From Piscinibacter sp. (GTDB lineage Bacteria > Pseudomonadota > Gammaproteobacteria > Burkholderiales > Burkholderiaceae_C), in NCBI GenBank assembly GCA_019635485.1, contig JAHBZL010000025.1:1-64000 (forward strand): a stretch of DNA of 64,000 nt, in the 5' to 3' direction. The notes beneath the pieces were generated by a model that did not search any database, was not told where the DNA came from, and saw only the letters and a list, made by a program, of their open reading frames with translations. The number at the start of each line of letters is the position of its first letter. The first letter of the stretch is position 1. The translations under genes were made by a program, and so were the position numbers. This document shows positions 28,501 through 35,757 of this stretch, piece after piece.

Positions 28501-28630
28501 GAAGAAGCGTGCGGCGCAGCAGTGGTGCGAGGCGGTCAGTGGCGAGGGGTCGTTCGGCCGCTGGGACTTCCTGCAGATTGAATCGCGGCAGACCATCCCT
28601 GGTCAGTTGGCCGCAGCCTTGGAAGCGTAG
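25577..28630 (+). CDS. res: DEAD/DEAH helicase with C-terminal PD-(D/E)XK nuclease (type III Res-like)
   Basis: A 1,017-residue SF2 helicase-nuclease. Walker A is ATGSGKTT (155-162), DEAH-type box FNDEAHHAY (D348), motif III DFSATPYYLG, motif VI QVVGRGLRR (~650). Near the C-terminus PDFVVKLDGGQRHLVVEIKG supplies D949 and E964-x-K966 of a PD-(D/E)XK nuclease. Type III Res subunits travel on DNA with ATP and cut when unmodified sites are met with their Mod. The ATG at 25577 overlaps the ATPase stop by 8 nt, and the longer frame to 25520 lacks family support. No later gene shares the operon; the island end is 110 bp away. Confidence 0.92.
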   Translation: MLDFQVESPIQNSPYDEPTRWWRIVPGETPQLMDGRRPAAYYWRKAGGAEEDNEDVGTEITLIMVNRIRDRVRQWRAEGFQGASRISLELLAWWQREGRAQRLFFAQLEAAMTVMFLTEARPDYLQGIDIRPDAPTERQAADGIKPLMRWACKMATGSGKTTVMGMLAAWTILNKVASGGRDARFADFVLVVCPNVTIRSRLGELDPGRGDASLYRTRDLVPPHLMALLVQGRVLVRNWHAFELQDDGSVGGDSARVVKRGRELRERRTVRIADKATTARGNRYMTLDAYRKAQVLDLLEVVSEARDEHGVPVQAEVIETRYVESDTKWLRRVLEDGSRKRNIMVFNDEAHHAYRLGETEEEEDEDDDGLDAYYREATVWVEGLDRINRLIGISRVMDFSATPYYLGRVGNNANRPFPWVVSDFGLMEAIESGLTKIPQFAARDLTGEPIPGYFNIWRWILPQLKASERGGRKQAAKPEAILRHAFTPMVMLGGLWQQRARDVAARGEDDRPPVFIVVCKNIKLSRLVYDWLAMDNPPPGVPKSGLSDFLNTPERENTIRVDSTVEEDAWMRFTLDTVGRRDWSRDTMGRPIYPDGFVELAEKLKKPLHPPGRDVRAIISVGMLTEGWDCNTVTHIVGLRPFMSQLLCEQVVGRGLRRTGYEPDPDGKLPEEIAQIFGVPFQVVPFKAQASAAPKPQVQTWRVRALPERAPLEIKFPRVDGYIVQAKRSLDIDWERVDAIQIDPTRLPVSVEMKAGLPAADGTPMVGAPGRVEEVTLAEYRLHNRLQTQAMRAAHELMREYARRTAVDVEVLRPLFGSFVALVLGFVQRKALAYPPAQKSDVFLAPNYSRMQEILLEHLTVSGTEGLRPRFEQHRPVGSTADVDYSTRKEPMPVMRSHLNFVVADSQWERIAATVLDTHPKVESFVKNSGLGFAIPYTLRGTAHDYLPDFVVKLDGGQRHLVVEIKGVTDELSDAKKRAAQQWCEAVSGEGSFGRWDFLQIESRQTIPGQLAAALEA

Positions 28631-28641
28631 GCCTCGGCGCC

Positions 28642-28661
28642 CCGGGGCCGCGCGGCCCCGG
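28642..28661. terminator. GC-rich palindrome after the helicase gene
   Basis: CCGGGGCCGC is followed directly by its reverse complement. It lies 11 bp past the stop of the helicase gene but has no T tract on either side, so it is at best a weak terminator or mRNA 3' stabiliser. Confidence 0.35.
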
Positions 28662-28672
28662 CGTCGAAATCC

Positions 28673-28691
28673 ACGGCACAAATCCGTCACA
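28673..28691 (+). repeat. 19-bp direct repeat inside the right island end
   Basis: The exact partner of 6368-6386 (ACGGCACAAATCCGTCACA), same orientation, 48 bp inside the right att repeat. See the left copy for interpretation as a recombination-protein site. Confidence 0.6.
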
Positions 28692-28700
28692 CCAAAGCCA

Positions 28701-28740
28701 AAGGGGTTAGCTCCAAATGAAGCTAACCCCTTGATTTTAT
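28701..28740. terminator. bidirectional terminator between the helicase operon and tRNA-Asn
   Basis: A perfect 12-bp stem, AAGGGGTTAGCT (28701-28712) with AGCTAACCCCTT (28721-28732), 8-nt loop, followed on the plus strand by GATTTTATT and on the minus strand by TTTGGCTTTGG. It can end the island operon and also the tRNA-Asn transcript. It is carried by the island and takes over the job of the displaced chromosomal stem-loop at 6164-6193. Confidence 0.75.
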
Positions 28741-28787
28741 TGGCTCCCCGACCTGGGCTCGAACCAGGGACCTACGGATTAACAGTC
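28740..28787 (-). repeat. attachment site at the tRNA-Asn end of the island
   Basis: Identical over 48 bp to 6202-6249. It spans the anticodon-stem to CCA portion of the intact tRNA gene, so the island brings a perfect replacement 3' half and leaves the tRNA functional. Confidence 0.9.
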
Positions 28788-28816
28788 CGGCGCTCTACCG
28801 ACTGAGCTATCGAGGA
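28741..28816 (-). tRNA. tRNA-Asn (anticodon GTT)
   Basis: The 76-nt gene, including an encoded CCA, folds as a standard cloverleaf on the minus strand. The acceptor stem pairs TCCTCGA with TCGGGGA (one G-T), the D arm contains AGCTCAGTCGGTAGAG, the anticodon loop is CTGTTAA with GTT, and the T arm ends GGTTCGAGCC-type. It is complete and is the integration target of the island. Confidence 0.97.
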
Positions 28817-28853
28817 ATCGAGCCGCAGATTATAGCCTGTGAAATTGGGGCGC

Positions 28854-30983
28854 CTACAAGCCGACCAGGACCGTCAGCCAGGCCGTGCGCGGCCGGAGTG
28901 GGTACAAGTAGGCATGGCCGAACTGGTACGGCGATTCGCGCCAGGCTCGCTTGTCGGCGAGGTTGTCGATGCCGAGATGCCAGGTGACCGCATGCGCCGC
29001 GATGCGCGTGGCGTAGTGTGCCGCCATGTCCAGGGAGGCGTAGCCTGGGATCGACACGCTGTTGTCGGGCACCACGAAGCGGCCGCTCTCGACGACCGCA
29101 GCCGCCTCGACGGTCAGGCCGGGCAGGGCGGCGAGGTGGTGCTCGGCCTGCAGCGTGAGCGTGCGGGCGGGCACGTTGGTCGGCTCCTTGCCGTTCAGCG
29201 CCGCGGTGGAACTGCCGTCGCGGCGCGCGTGCAGCCACTGGCCGCCGGCACGCAGCGTCCAGGGTCCGCCGCGCCAGGCGCCCTGGGCTTCGAGGCCGCG
29301 GTGGCGCTGGGTGCCGTCCGGGCGAAAGGTCAGCATCTCCTCGTCGGCCGGCACATCGGCGAACAGCGGCTGCTCGATCTGGAACGCCGCCAGGCTCCAC
29401 TCGAAGGCCGCGCTCGAGCCCTTGAGGCCGACCTCGGCCTGCCGGCTCGTGAGCGTGAAGGCCTCGCCGGGGTTGGTGTAGAAGTCCCGGTTCGGTGCGA
29501 CCGACGACTGCACGCCGCGTCCCCAGCTGGCATAGGCCAGCTGGTCGGGCGCGAAGGCCCAGCTCAGCGCGGCGAAGGGCGTCGTGAAGGACTGCCGGTA
29601 GTCGGTCTGGCGCGAGCCGTCGGTGCGCACGCTCTGCCGGTGCAACTGCGAGTGGCGCAGGCCCAGCCAGGCGGTCCAGCGTTCGGCGAAGGCGATCGCG
29701 TCGCGGGCGTACCACTCGGTCGAGCGCTCGTCGCGCTGCGTGTTCTCGTCGGTCAGGTCGGGGGCGGGGTCGGTGACGCTGCGGCCGTCCACCGTTCCGG
29801 TGCCGGCGAAGTTGAAGGCCTGGCGCTGGAAGCGGTTCCTGACCCGGTGCAGCAGCACGCCGGCCGTCAGCATGTGCCGCAGGCCGCCGGCGTCGGCGGC
29901 GCCCTGCACGGACAGGTCCAGCGCGTCGCTGCGCCGGCGCTCGTTCTCGCTGCGGAAGTCGTACAGGTCGAAGCTGCCGTCGGGGCAGTAGCGGTCGGCG
30001 TAGTAGGTGCCGTCGCTCGCCGTGCAGCCGAACGGAAAGGCGATGCGGTCGTCGCTGCGCAGGCGCTGTGTCGCACCGTGTGCCGTGAAGATCCAGCCCG
30101 GCGCGAGCGGCTGGCGCCAGCGCAGCGACGCGGTGTCGGCGTCGAGCACGACGGGCTGGGACCACGGCTGGTTGTTCAGGTTCAGGCGCGGGTCGGCCGG
30201 TTCGGGCACCGTGTCGCCGAGCAGGCTGAAGCCGGCCTGACTGGGCTGCGAGCGGTGGCTGGTCTCGATCTCGGCCTCGAGGCGCGCGCCGTTGCCGAAG
30301 CGCCAGTCGCCGGCAAGCGCAAACAGGCGGCGGTGGCCCTCGCTGTCGCGCACGAGGGGGTCGAGGTGCGCGGCGGCGGCGTTCAGCCGCAGGCCGAACT
30401 CACGCGCGGTGCCGAAGCGCTCGGACAGGTCGACCGCCGCAGTCGTGCTGCCGTGCTCGCGCCAGGCGAGCGACGCACGGCGCAGCGGCTCGTCCGTCGG
30501 ACGCTTGACGACCAGGTTGACCAGGCCGCCCGGGGCGCTGGTGCCGGCCTGCATGCCGCTGAGGCCCTTGAGGATCTCGATCTGCGCCTTGTTGTCAAGC
30601 GGGATCGAGGTCTCGGCATTGATCGGCAGCCCGTCGCGTCGGAAGTTGAAGCGGTTGTCGAGCACGAAGCCGCGCACCGTGAACTGGTCCCAGTAGCCTT
30701 CGGCGTTGTAGGCGTCGGCCACCGCCGGGTCGAAGCCGGTCAGGTCGGCGAGCCGCTGCGCGCCGCGCTCCTGCAGGCGCTCGGCGCTGAACACGCTGGC
30801 CTGCAGCGGCAGTCGCTCGAGCGACAGGTCGCCCCAGCCGGAGACGCTGACCGGCGGCGACGCGCGGCCGGTCACGGTGACGGAGTCCAGCCGGGTCTGC
30901 GCGAAGGCGGTGCCGCCGGCGCAGCAGATGGCGCAGGCCCAGGCCACGCGGCGGATCAGGAGATGCTTCTTTGGTGATGCCAT
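28854..30983 (-). CDS. TonB-dependent outer-membrane receptor under a TPP riboswitch
   Basis: A 709-residue receptor with an N-terminal signal peptide (RRVAWACAICCAGGTAFAQ), a plug domain (~50-165; LDSVTVTGRAS, GFVLDNRFNFRRDGLP, LKGLSGMQAGTSAPGGLVNL) and a beta-barrel that ends in the characteristic aromatic-rich strand (RTAWLTVLVGL). Sequence style is that of siderophore receptors (FhuA/FecA-like). However, the leader carries a TPP riboswitch, so thiamine or a thiamine precursor is the likelier ligand. Start 30983 places the signal peptide correctly; the longer frame would run through the riboswitch. The receptor would depend on TonB-ExbBD encoded elsewhere. It appears monocistronic. Confidence 0.92.
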   Translation of the reverse strand: MASPKKHLLIRRVAWACAICCAGGTAFAQTRLDSVTVTGRASPPVSVSGWGDLSLERLPLQASVFSAERLQERGAQRLADLTGFDPAVADAYNAEGYWDQFTVRGFVLDNRFNFRRDGLPINAETSIPLDNKAQIEILKGLSGMQAGTSAPGGLVNLVVKRPTDEPLRRASLAWREHGSTTAAVDLSERFGTAREFGLRLNAAAAHLDPLVRDSEGHRRLFALAGDWRFGNGARLEAEIETSHRSQPSQAGFSLLGDTVPEPADPRLNLNNQPWSQPVVLDADTASLRWRQPLAPGWIFTAHGATQRLRSDDRIAFPFGCTASDGTYYADRYCPDGSFDLYDFRSENERRRSDALDLSVQGAADAGGLRHMLTAGVLLHRVRNRFQRQAFNFAGTGTVDGRSVTDPAPDLTDENTQRDERSTEWYARDAIAFAERWTAWLGLRHSQLHRQSVRTDGSRQTDYRQSFTTPFAALSWAFAPDQLAYASWGRGVQSSVAPNRDFYTNPGEAFTLTSRQAEVGLKGSSAAFEWSLAAFQIEQPLFADVPADEEMLTFRPDGTQRHRGLEAQGAWRGGPWTLRAGGQWLHARRDGSSTAALNGKEPTNVPARTLTLQAEHHLAALPGLTVEAAAVVESGRFVVPDNSVSIPGYASLDMAAHYATRIAAHAVTWHLGIDNLADKRAWRESPYQFGHAYLYPLRPRTAWLTVLVGL

Positions 30984-31051
30984 CGTCGGTCCTTGTGCGG
31001 TCGATGGCAGGTCGGCGGGCCGGCCCCGCCACGGAGTGGCGGCGGGCGGCT

Positions 31052-31139
31052 TGCTTCCCTGCGCGAGGATTACCTCAATCAGGTTCGAAGGGACTCTCTC
31101 AGTCGGCCGCCTCTTGCGAAGACGGCCAACACCCCTAGC
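31052..31139 (-). ncRNA. TPP (thiamine pyrophosphate) riboswitch, THI element
   Basis: On the minus strand the leader contains the diagnostic blocks in order: CTAGGGGTG, then CTGAGAGAGTCCC, then TTCGAACCTGATTGAGGTAAT and finally GCGCAGGGAAGC. These are the conserved pyrimidine- and pyrophosphate-sensor helices of the class. A GC stem follows at 31026-31042 (CCGCCAC with GTGGCGG) before the receptor start, and could serve as the expression platform. High TPP would lower receptor synthesis. Confidence 0.95.
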
Positions 31140-31188
31140 GGATGCGGCACGGTCGTGCCACGGACGAATTATCAGGCAGAAAAGAGAA

Positions 31189-31208
31189 GGGGCCGCGCAT
31201 GCGGCCCC
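31189..31208 (-). terminator. rho-independent terminator of the ferredoxin reductase gene
   Basis: GGGGCCGC (31189-31196) pairs with GCGGCCCC (31201-31208) around GCAT; on the minus strand the stem is followed by TTCTCTTTTCTGCC. It lies 23 nt past the stop of the reductase gene. Confidence 0.75.
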
Positions 31209-31231
31209 TCCTTCGGTCATGCCGGCAGGCG

Positions 31232-32332
31232 CTAATCGAAGTTCGGCGTCTCCACGCCCAGCACCTTGTGCAGCTTCGGGCTGGTGGTCGTGTACTGCAG
31301 ATGGATGCGCTTGTCCGGGAAGATGTAGGGCGCCGCCGCGAACGCCGCCAGCGCCGCCTCGTGGAAGCCCGACAGGATCAGCTTCTTCTTGCCCGGGTAG
31401 GTGTTGACGTCACCCACCGCGAAGATGCCCGGCGTGCTGGTCTCGAACTTCTCGGTGTCGACGACGATCTGCTTGCGCTCGATGTTCAGGCCCCACTCGG
31501 CGATCGGGCCGAGCTTGGGGCTCAGGCCGAAGAACACCAGCAGCATGTCCATCGGCACGACACGCGTGACGCCGTCGCCGCCGGTGATCTTCACGCCGCT
31601 CAGGCGGCCGTCGCGTTCCTCGATGCCGGTGGCCTGGCCGACGATGAACTGCATCTCGTAGGCGTCGCACAGCTCCTTCATCTTGGCGACGCTGGCCGGT
31701 GCGGCGCGGAAGCCGTCGCGGCGGTGCACGAGGATCACGCTCTCCGCCTTGTTCGGTCCGTCCTGGACGAAGTTCAGCGTCCAGTCGAGCGCCGAGTCGC
31801 CACCGCCGATGATCACGAGGTTCTTGCCCGCGAACTGGGCCGGGTTCTTGACCCGGTAGAAGACCTGCGTGTCGTTGTACGCATCGAGGCCGTCGACCTT
31901 CAGCATGCGGGGCTGGAAGCTGCCGACGCCGCCGGCGATGAACACCGTCTTGGTCAGGAAGCGCGTGCCCTTGGACGTCTCGACGAAGAAGCGCCCGTCC
32001 TCCTGCTTCTGCACGACCGTCACTTCCTGGCCGAGGTGGAAGGTGGCACCGAACGGCTCGATCTGCTTGAGCAGGTTGTCGGTCAGTTCCTTGCCGGTGC
32101 ACACCGGCACGGCCGGGATGTCGTAGATGGGCTTGTCCGGGTACAGCTCGATGCACTGGCCGCCGGGGTAGGCGAGCGAGTCGATGATGTGGGCCTTGAT
32201 CTCGAGCAGACCCAGCTCGAAGACCTGGAACAGGCCCACCGGCCCGGCGCCGACGATCACCGCGTCGGTCTCGATCGGGCCTTCGTGCGCGCCGGCAGTG
32301 CGCGCGACTTCGTCGTTGAACTTCGGTTCCAT
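31232..32332 (-). CDS. ferredoxin/flavodoxin-NADP reductase, thioredoxin-reductase-like type
   Basis: A 366-residue flavoprotein. FAD binding is [11 protein letters not shown] (~25-35) and NAD(P) binding is [13 protein letters not shown] (~175). The C-terminal FAD site [13 protein letters not shown] is intact. The thioredoxin-reductase CxxC is missing, which marks the TRLF type of ferredoxin-NADP reductase (as in Bacillus YumC). It catalyses electron exchange between NADPH and ferredoxin. The fdxA gene lies 40 bp upstream on the same strand, so the two are probably one unit and together could feed sulfite reductase, encoded further upstream. Confidence 0.9.
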   Translation of the reverse strand: MEPKFNDEVARTAGAHEGPIETDAVIVGAGPVGLFQVFELGLLEIKAHIIDSLAYPGGQCIELYPDKPIYDIPAVPVCTGKELTDNLLKQIEPFGATFHLGQEVTVVQKQEDGRFFVETSKGTRFLTKTVFIAGGVGSFQPRMLKVDGLDAYNDTQVFYRVKNPAQFAGKNLVIIGGGDSALDWTLNFVQDGPNKAESVILVHRRDGFRAAPASVAKMKELCDAYEMQFIVGQATGIEERDGRLSGVKITGGDGVTRVVPMDMLLVFFGLSPKLGPIAEWGLNIERKQIVVDTEKFETSTPGIFAVGDVNTYPGKKKLILSGFHEAALAAFAAAPYIFPDKRIHLQYTTTSPKLHKVLGVETPNFD

Positions 32333-32372
32333 GGCGGGCGCGGCGCGTCGCCGCGGAATCGGATGACGGGAT

Positions 32373-32696
32373 TTACTTGATCAGTTGGTCGAGCTTGCCG
32401 GTGCGGTCTTTCCACTCGTCGGCATCGGGCAGGGCGGCCTTGCGCTTGGTGATGCTGGGCCACTTCTTCGCCAGCTCGGCGTTCAGCGCGATCATGTGCT
32501 GCTGGTTGCCCGGCACGTCCTCCTCGGGGACGATCGCGTTGACGGGGCACTCCGGAATGCAGACCGCGCAGTCGATGCACTCGTCCGGATCGATCGTGAG
32601 GAAGTTCGTGCCCTCGCGGAAGCAGTCGACCGGACAGACGTCCACGCAATCGGTGTACTTGCAGCGGATGCAGGATTCGAGGACGACGTGGGTCAT
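32373..32696 (-). CDS. fdxA: 7Fe ferredoxin FdxA
   Basis: A 107-residue ferredoxin with [18 protein letters not shown] at the N-terminus, the arrangement that binds a 3Fe-4S cluster, and [16 protein letters not shown] for the 4Fe-4S cluster. The C-terminal ~50-residue helix extension ([20 protein letters not shown]) is the family standard for Azotobacter-type FdxA. Start 32696 places CxxC directly after MTHVVLES. It lies between cobA and the reductase gene on the same strand, 51 bp after cobA, so could be cotranscribed with the cys genes. Confidence 0.95.
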   Translation of the reverse strand: MTHVVLESCIRCKYTDCVDVCPVDCFREGTNFLTIDPDECIDCAVCIPECPVNAIVPEEDVPGNQQHMIALNAELAKKWPSITKRKAALPDADEWKDRTGKLDQLIK

Positions 32697-32747
32697 GGCG
32701 GGTTCGGGGTGGAAAAGGGCGCCGCGCGGGCGGTCAAGCAAAGGATT

Positions 32748-33512
32748 TTATGCGGCCCGGGTTTTCACGGGGGGCGGAAGCCCTTGCGACGCGTCAATGC
32801 CCGGCGCCCGAGGATCTGCCCCGACCGCGCTCGCCCCGGCGCCGACCGTCACGACGGTCGGCCGGCCGGCGTGCAGCACCGTGGCCTGCGCGAGGTCGGC
32901 CACGGCGTGCTCGCTGTGCAGCGCATCGGGCCAGCCGGCCCGCGAGACGACGCTGCACGGCGTCTGCGCGCTCCAGCCCGCGGCCAGCAGGCGGCGCGAC
33001 AGCGCGGCCAGCTGGCGCCCGGCCATGTAGAACACCTCGGTGTCGGCGCTGCGGCCGGCGCGCAACGCGCCCTCGCGCGTCATCGCCGTGGACAGCGCGA
33101 CGCTGCGTCCCCCGCCGCGGCGTGTCAGCGGGCGGCGGGTGTCGGCGGCGGCGGCGATCGCGGCCGTCACGCCCGGGATCACCTCGCTCGCGATGCCGGC
33201 TTCGGCCAGCGCCTCGAGCTCCTCCTCGAGGCGACCGAACACGCTCGGGTCACCGCCCTTGAGCCGCACCACCAGCGCCTGCTCGCGCGCGTGCCGGACG
33301 AGCAGCGCGTTGATCGTCGCCTGCCCGGTGCTGTCGGCGAAGCCGCGCTTGCCGACGTGGATCCACAGTGCCCGCGGAGCGAATTCGCGCAGCGCCGGGT
33401 CGGTGAGCGCGTCGTACAGCACCACGTCGGCCTGCGCCAGCCGGCGCGCGCCGCGCAGCGTGATCAGATCGGCCGCACCGGGGCCGGCGCCGATGAAGGC
33501 GACGACCCCCAT
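32748..33512 (-). CDS. cobA: uroporphyrinogen-III C-methyltransferase (siroheme synthesis)
   Basis: A 254-residue SUMT. The N-terminal FIGAGPGAADLITLRGARRL and VVRLKGGDPSVFGR motifs and PGVTAAIAAAA are the family core; tetrapyrrole and SAM bind there. It methylates uroporphyrinogen III to precorrin-2, the route to siroheme, which CysI needs. It lacks the CysG oxidase/ferrochelatase half, so that step is encoded elsewhere. The ATG at 33512 overlaps the cysN stop by one base. Its presence as the last cys gene links cofactor supply to the reductase. Confidence 0.93.
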   Translation of the reverse strand: MGVVAFIGAGPGAADLITLRGARRLAQADVVLYDALTDPALREFAPRALWIHVGKRGFADSTGQATINALLVRHAREQALVVRLKGGDPSVFGRLEEELEALAEAGIASEVIPGVTAAIAAAADTRRPLTRRGGGRSVALSTAMTREGALRAGRSADTEVFYMAGRQLAALSRRLLAAGWSAQTPCSVVSRAGWPDALHSEHAVADLAQATVLHAGRPTVVTVGAGASAVGADPRAPGIDASQGLPPPVKTRAA

Positions 33513-34798
33513 CAGGACGCTGCCTTGACCAGCAGGGCCCCGCTGGTGCGGTTGCTCGCCGGGTCGACGACGATCAAGGACCCGCCGGTGCGGTTGGTCT
33601 CGTAGCCCTCCACCGGCAGCGGCTGCTGCGTCTCGACCAGCACGTGGCCGATGTCGTTGACGGCCAGCTCGTGCGTGTCGGTCGCCTCCAGCGTGTGGAT
33701 GTCGAGCCGGCTCTCGATCGCGGTGATGCGCGCCTGCACCCAGCGGTTGCCGTGCCGCACCCAGTACTTGCGGCCGACGATGGCCGGTTCGGTGTCCAGC
33801 CAGGCCAGCGTGGCCGAGAAGCGCTGTGCCGGGCGGATGGTGCGGGGCGTCGCGATCCAGTCGCCGCGCGACACGTCGATCTGCCGGTCGAGCACGATGC
33901 CGGCGGACTGCCCGGCCTCGACCACGTCGACCACCGCGCCGGCCAGGCGCACCTCGGCGACCGTGGCCGTCTCGCCGCTCGGGAACAGCTGCACCGTGTC
34001 GCCGGCGCGCACGCGGCCGTGCGCCACGCGGCCCCACAAGGTGCGCGGCTGGTTACCGGTGCCTTCGCCTTCGCGGGCCACGTACTGCACCGGCACGAGC
34101 AGGTCGCCGTCGCGGCGTTCCTGGCTGGTCGGCAGGCTTTCCAGCAGCTCGAGCAGCGACGGGCCGTCGTACCAGTCCGCCTCGAGCGCCGTGGTGACGT
34201 TGTCGCCACGCAGCGCCGAGACCGGGACCACCCCGGCCACCGCGATGCCGGCCGCCTCGGCGAAGGCGAGCAGCGCGGCGCGCACGGCCGCGTAGGCCGG
34301 GCCCGGCTGCTCTACTGCGTCCAGCTTGTTGACCGCGAACACGATGCTCGGGACGCGCAGCAGGTGCGCCAGCAGCGCGTGCCGGCGCGTCTGCGCCAGC
34401 AGGCGCACGGGCTGCTGCGCGACGTCGAGCTTGGTGATGTCCACCAGCACGACCGCCGCGTCGCTGCCGGCTGCCGCCGTCACCATGTTGCGCGTGTACT
34501 GCTCGTGGCCCGGTGCGTCGGCGATGATGAACTTGCGCTGCCGCGTCGCGAAGTAGCGGTAGGCGACGTCGATCGTGATGCCCTGTTCGCGCTCGGCCTC
34601 CAGGCCGTCGGTCAGCAGGCTGAGGTCGATTGGCGCGCCTGCGGCCTTCTTCTCGAGCGTATCGAGCTGGTCGGCCAGGATCGCGCGGCTGTCGTACAGC
34701 AGCCGGCCGATCAGCGTGCTCTTGCCGTCGTCGACGCTGCCGGCCGTCAGGAAGCGAAGGGCGCGATGGTCCTTGCAGGGAGGGGCGGTGTGGACCAT
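33512..34798 (-). CDS. cysN: sulfate adenylyltransferase subunit 1 (GTPase)
   Basis: A 428-residue EF-Tu-like GTPase: G1 GSVDDGKSTL (~21-30), switch region GITIDVAYR, G3 DAPGHEQY, G4 NKLD. The C-terminal half has the two beta-barrel domains. GTP hydrolysis drives ATP sulfurylase, CysD. There is no fused APS kinase at the C-terminus, in agreement with the APS-type reductase next door, which uses APS directly. It overlaps cysD by one base (TAATG) and cobA by one base. Confidence 0.95.
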   Translation of the reverse strand: MVHTAPPCKDHRALRFLTAGSVDDGKSTLIGRLLYDSRAILADQLDTLEKKAAGAPIDLSLLTDGLEAEREQGITIDVAYRYFATRQRKFIIADAPGHEQYTRNMVTAAAGSDAAVVLVDITKLDVAQQPVRLLAQTRRHALLAHLLRVPSIVFAVNKLDAVEQPGPAYAAVRAALLAFAEAAGIAVAGVVPVSALRGDNVTTALEADWYDGPSLLELLESLPTSQERRDGDLLVPVQYVAREGEGTGNQPRTLWGRVAHGRVRAGDTVQLFPSGETATVAEVRLAGAVVDVVEAGQSAGIVLDRQIDVSRGDWIATPRTIRPAQRFSATLAWLDTEPAIVGRKYWVRHGNRWVQARITAIESRLDIHTLEATDTHELAVNDIGHVLVETQQPLPVEGYETNRTGGSLIVVDPASNRTSGALLVKAAS

Positions 34799-35757
34799 TA
34801 AAAGTAGCCTTCCTTCTTGCGCCGCTCCATCGACGCGTCCGAGGTGCGGTCGTCCATGCGTGTCGCGCCGCGTTCGCTGATGGTCACCTTCAGGGTCTCG
34901 GCGACGATCTCGGTCGCGCTGGCGGCCGGGCTCTCGACCGGGCAGGTGCAGGTCATGTCGCCGACGGTGCGGAAGCGCACTTCGGCCGTCTCCACCGTCT
35001 CGCCGGCTTCGGGCGGCGTCACCTCGGTCAACGGCACCAGCAGGCCCTTGCGGCGGATCACCTGGCGCGGATGGGCGAAGTAGAGGTTCGGCAGCGGGAT
35101 GTTCTCGCGCGCGATGTAGAGCCAGACGTCCAGCTCGGTCCAGTTGCTGATCGGGAACGCGCGCATGTGCTCGCCGGGCCGGATGCGCGTGTTGAACAGC
35201 GTCCACAGCTCGGGGCGCTGCTCCTTGGGCTGCCACTGGCCGAAGCTGTCGCGGTGGCTGAAGATGCGCTCCTTGGCGCGCGCCTTCTCCTCGTCGCGCC
35301 GGGCGCCGCCCATCAGCACGTCGAAGCGGTGCTCCTCGATCGCCTCGAGCAGCGTCACGGTCTGGTGGCCGTTGCGGGACTCGAGCGGGTGTGCCAGGCG
35401 CACCGTGCCGCGCTTGATGGAATCCTCCAGGTGGCCGACGACGAGGCGGTCGCCCATCTCGGCGACGCGCCGGTCGCGGAACTCGATCACTTCCGGGAAG
35501 TTGTGGCCGGTGTCGACGTGCAGCAGCGGGAAGGGCAGGCGGCCCTTGTACGAGCCGTCCGGCTGCCGGCTCTTGAAGGCCTTCTCCGCCAGTCGCAGCA
35601 CGACGCAGGAGTCCTTGCCGCCGGAGAACAGGAGCGCCGGCCGCTCGAACGCGGCGACGGTCTCGCGCAGGATGAAGATCGCCTCTTCCTCCAGCCAGTC
35701 CAGGTGCGTGTGGTCGAGTTCGGGCAGCAGCTGCTCGACCGACAGAGGCGCGTTCAT
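34798..35757 (-). CDS. cysD: sulfate adenylyltransferase subunit 2
   Basis: A 319-residue PP-loop ATPase: the nucleotide loop LLFSGGKDSCVVLRLA is at ~45-60. It forms APS from ATP and sulfate with CysN. The C-terminal RTVGDMTCTCPVES segment and the final basic tail ending KKEGYF are family-typical. The ATG at 35757 overlaps the cysH stop by 3 nt (ATGA), showing coupling. Confidence 0.96.
   Translation of the reverse strand: MNAPLSVEQLLPELDHTHLDWLEEEAIFILRETVAAFERPALLFSGGKDSCVVLRLAEKAFKSRQPDGSYKGRLPFPLLHVDTGHNFPEVIEFRDRRVAEMGDRLVVGHLEDSIKRGTVRLAHPLESRNGHQTVTLLEAIEEHRFDVLMGGARRDEEKARAKERIFSHRDSFGQWQPKEQRPELWTLFNTRIRPGEHMRAFPISNWTELDVWLYIARENIPLPNLYFAHPRQVIRRKGLLVPLTEVTPPEAGETVETAEVRFRTVGDMTCTCPVESPAASATEIVAETLKVTISERGATRMDDRTSDASMERRKKEGYF

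Larger units (their letters stand above)
6202..28787. mobile_element. 22.5-kb genomic island integrated in tRNA-Asn(GTT)
   Basis: The element is bounded by identical 48-bp tRNA-Asn repeats and carries its own excisionase-like gene and tyrosine integrase (19646-20913). A 19-bp direct repeat lies just inside both ends. The cargo is almost wholly accessory: an IS, HTH regulator, Fic, NYN, HNH and HIT proteins, a second recombinase, two ParM-like genes, and a methylase-ATPase-helicase operon ending 110 bp before the right repeat. I see no relaxase or conjugation apparatus and no phage structural genes, so the island is probably mobilised by other elements or is a satellite-type defence island. 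The integrase lies 8 kb from the tRNA, unusual for a simple island, so a composite origin is possible. Confidence 0.85.

Noticed and set aside
28839..30977. 712-codon plus-strand open frame opposite the TonB receptor
   Set aside because: Low-complexity Gly/Ala/Arg/Val translation without motifs; the receptor on the minus strand has signal peptide, plug and barrel.
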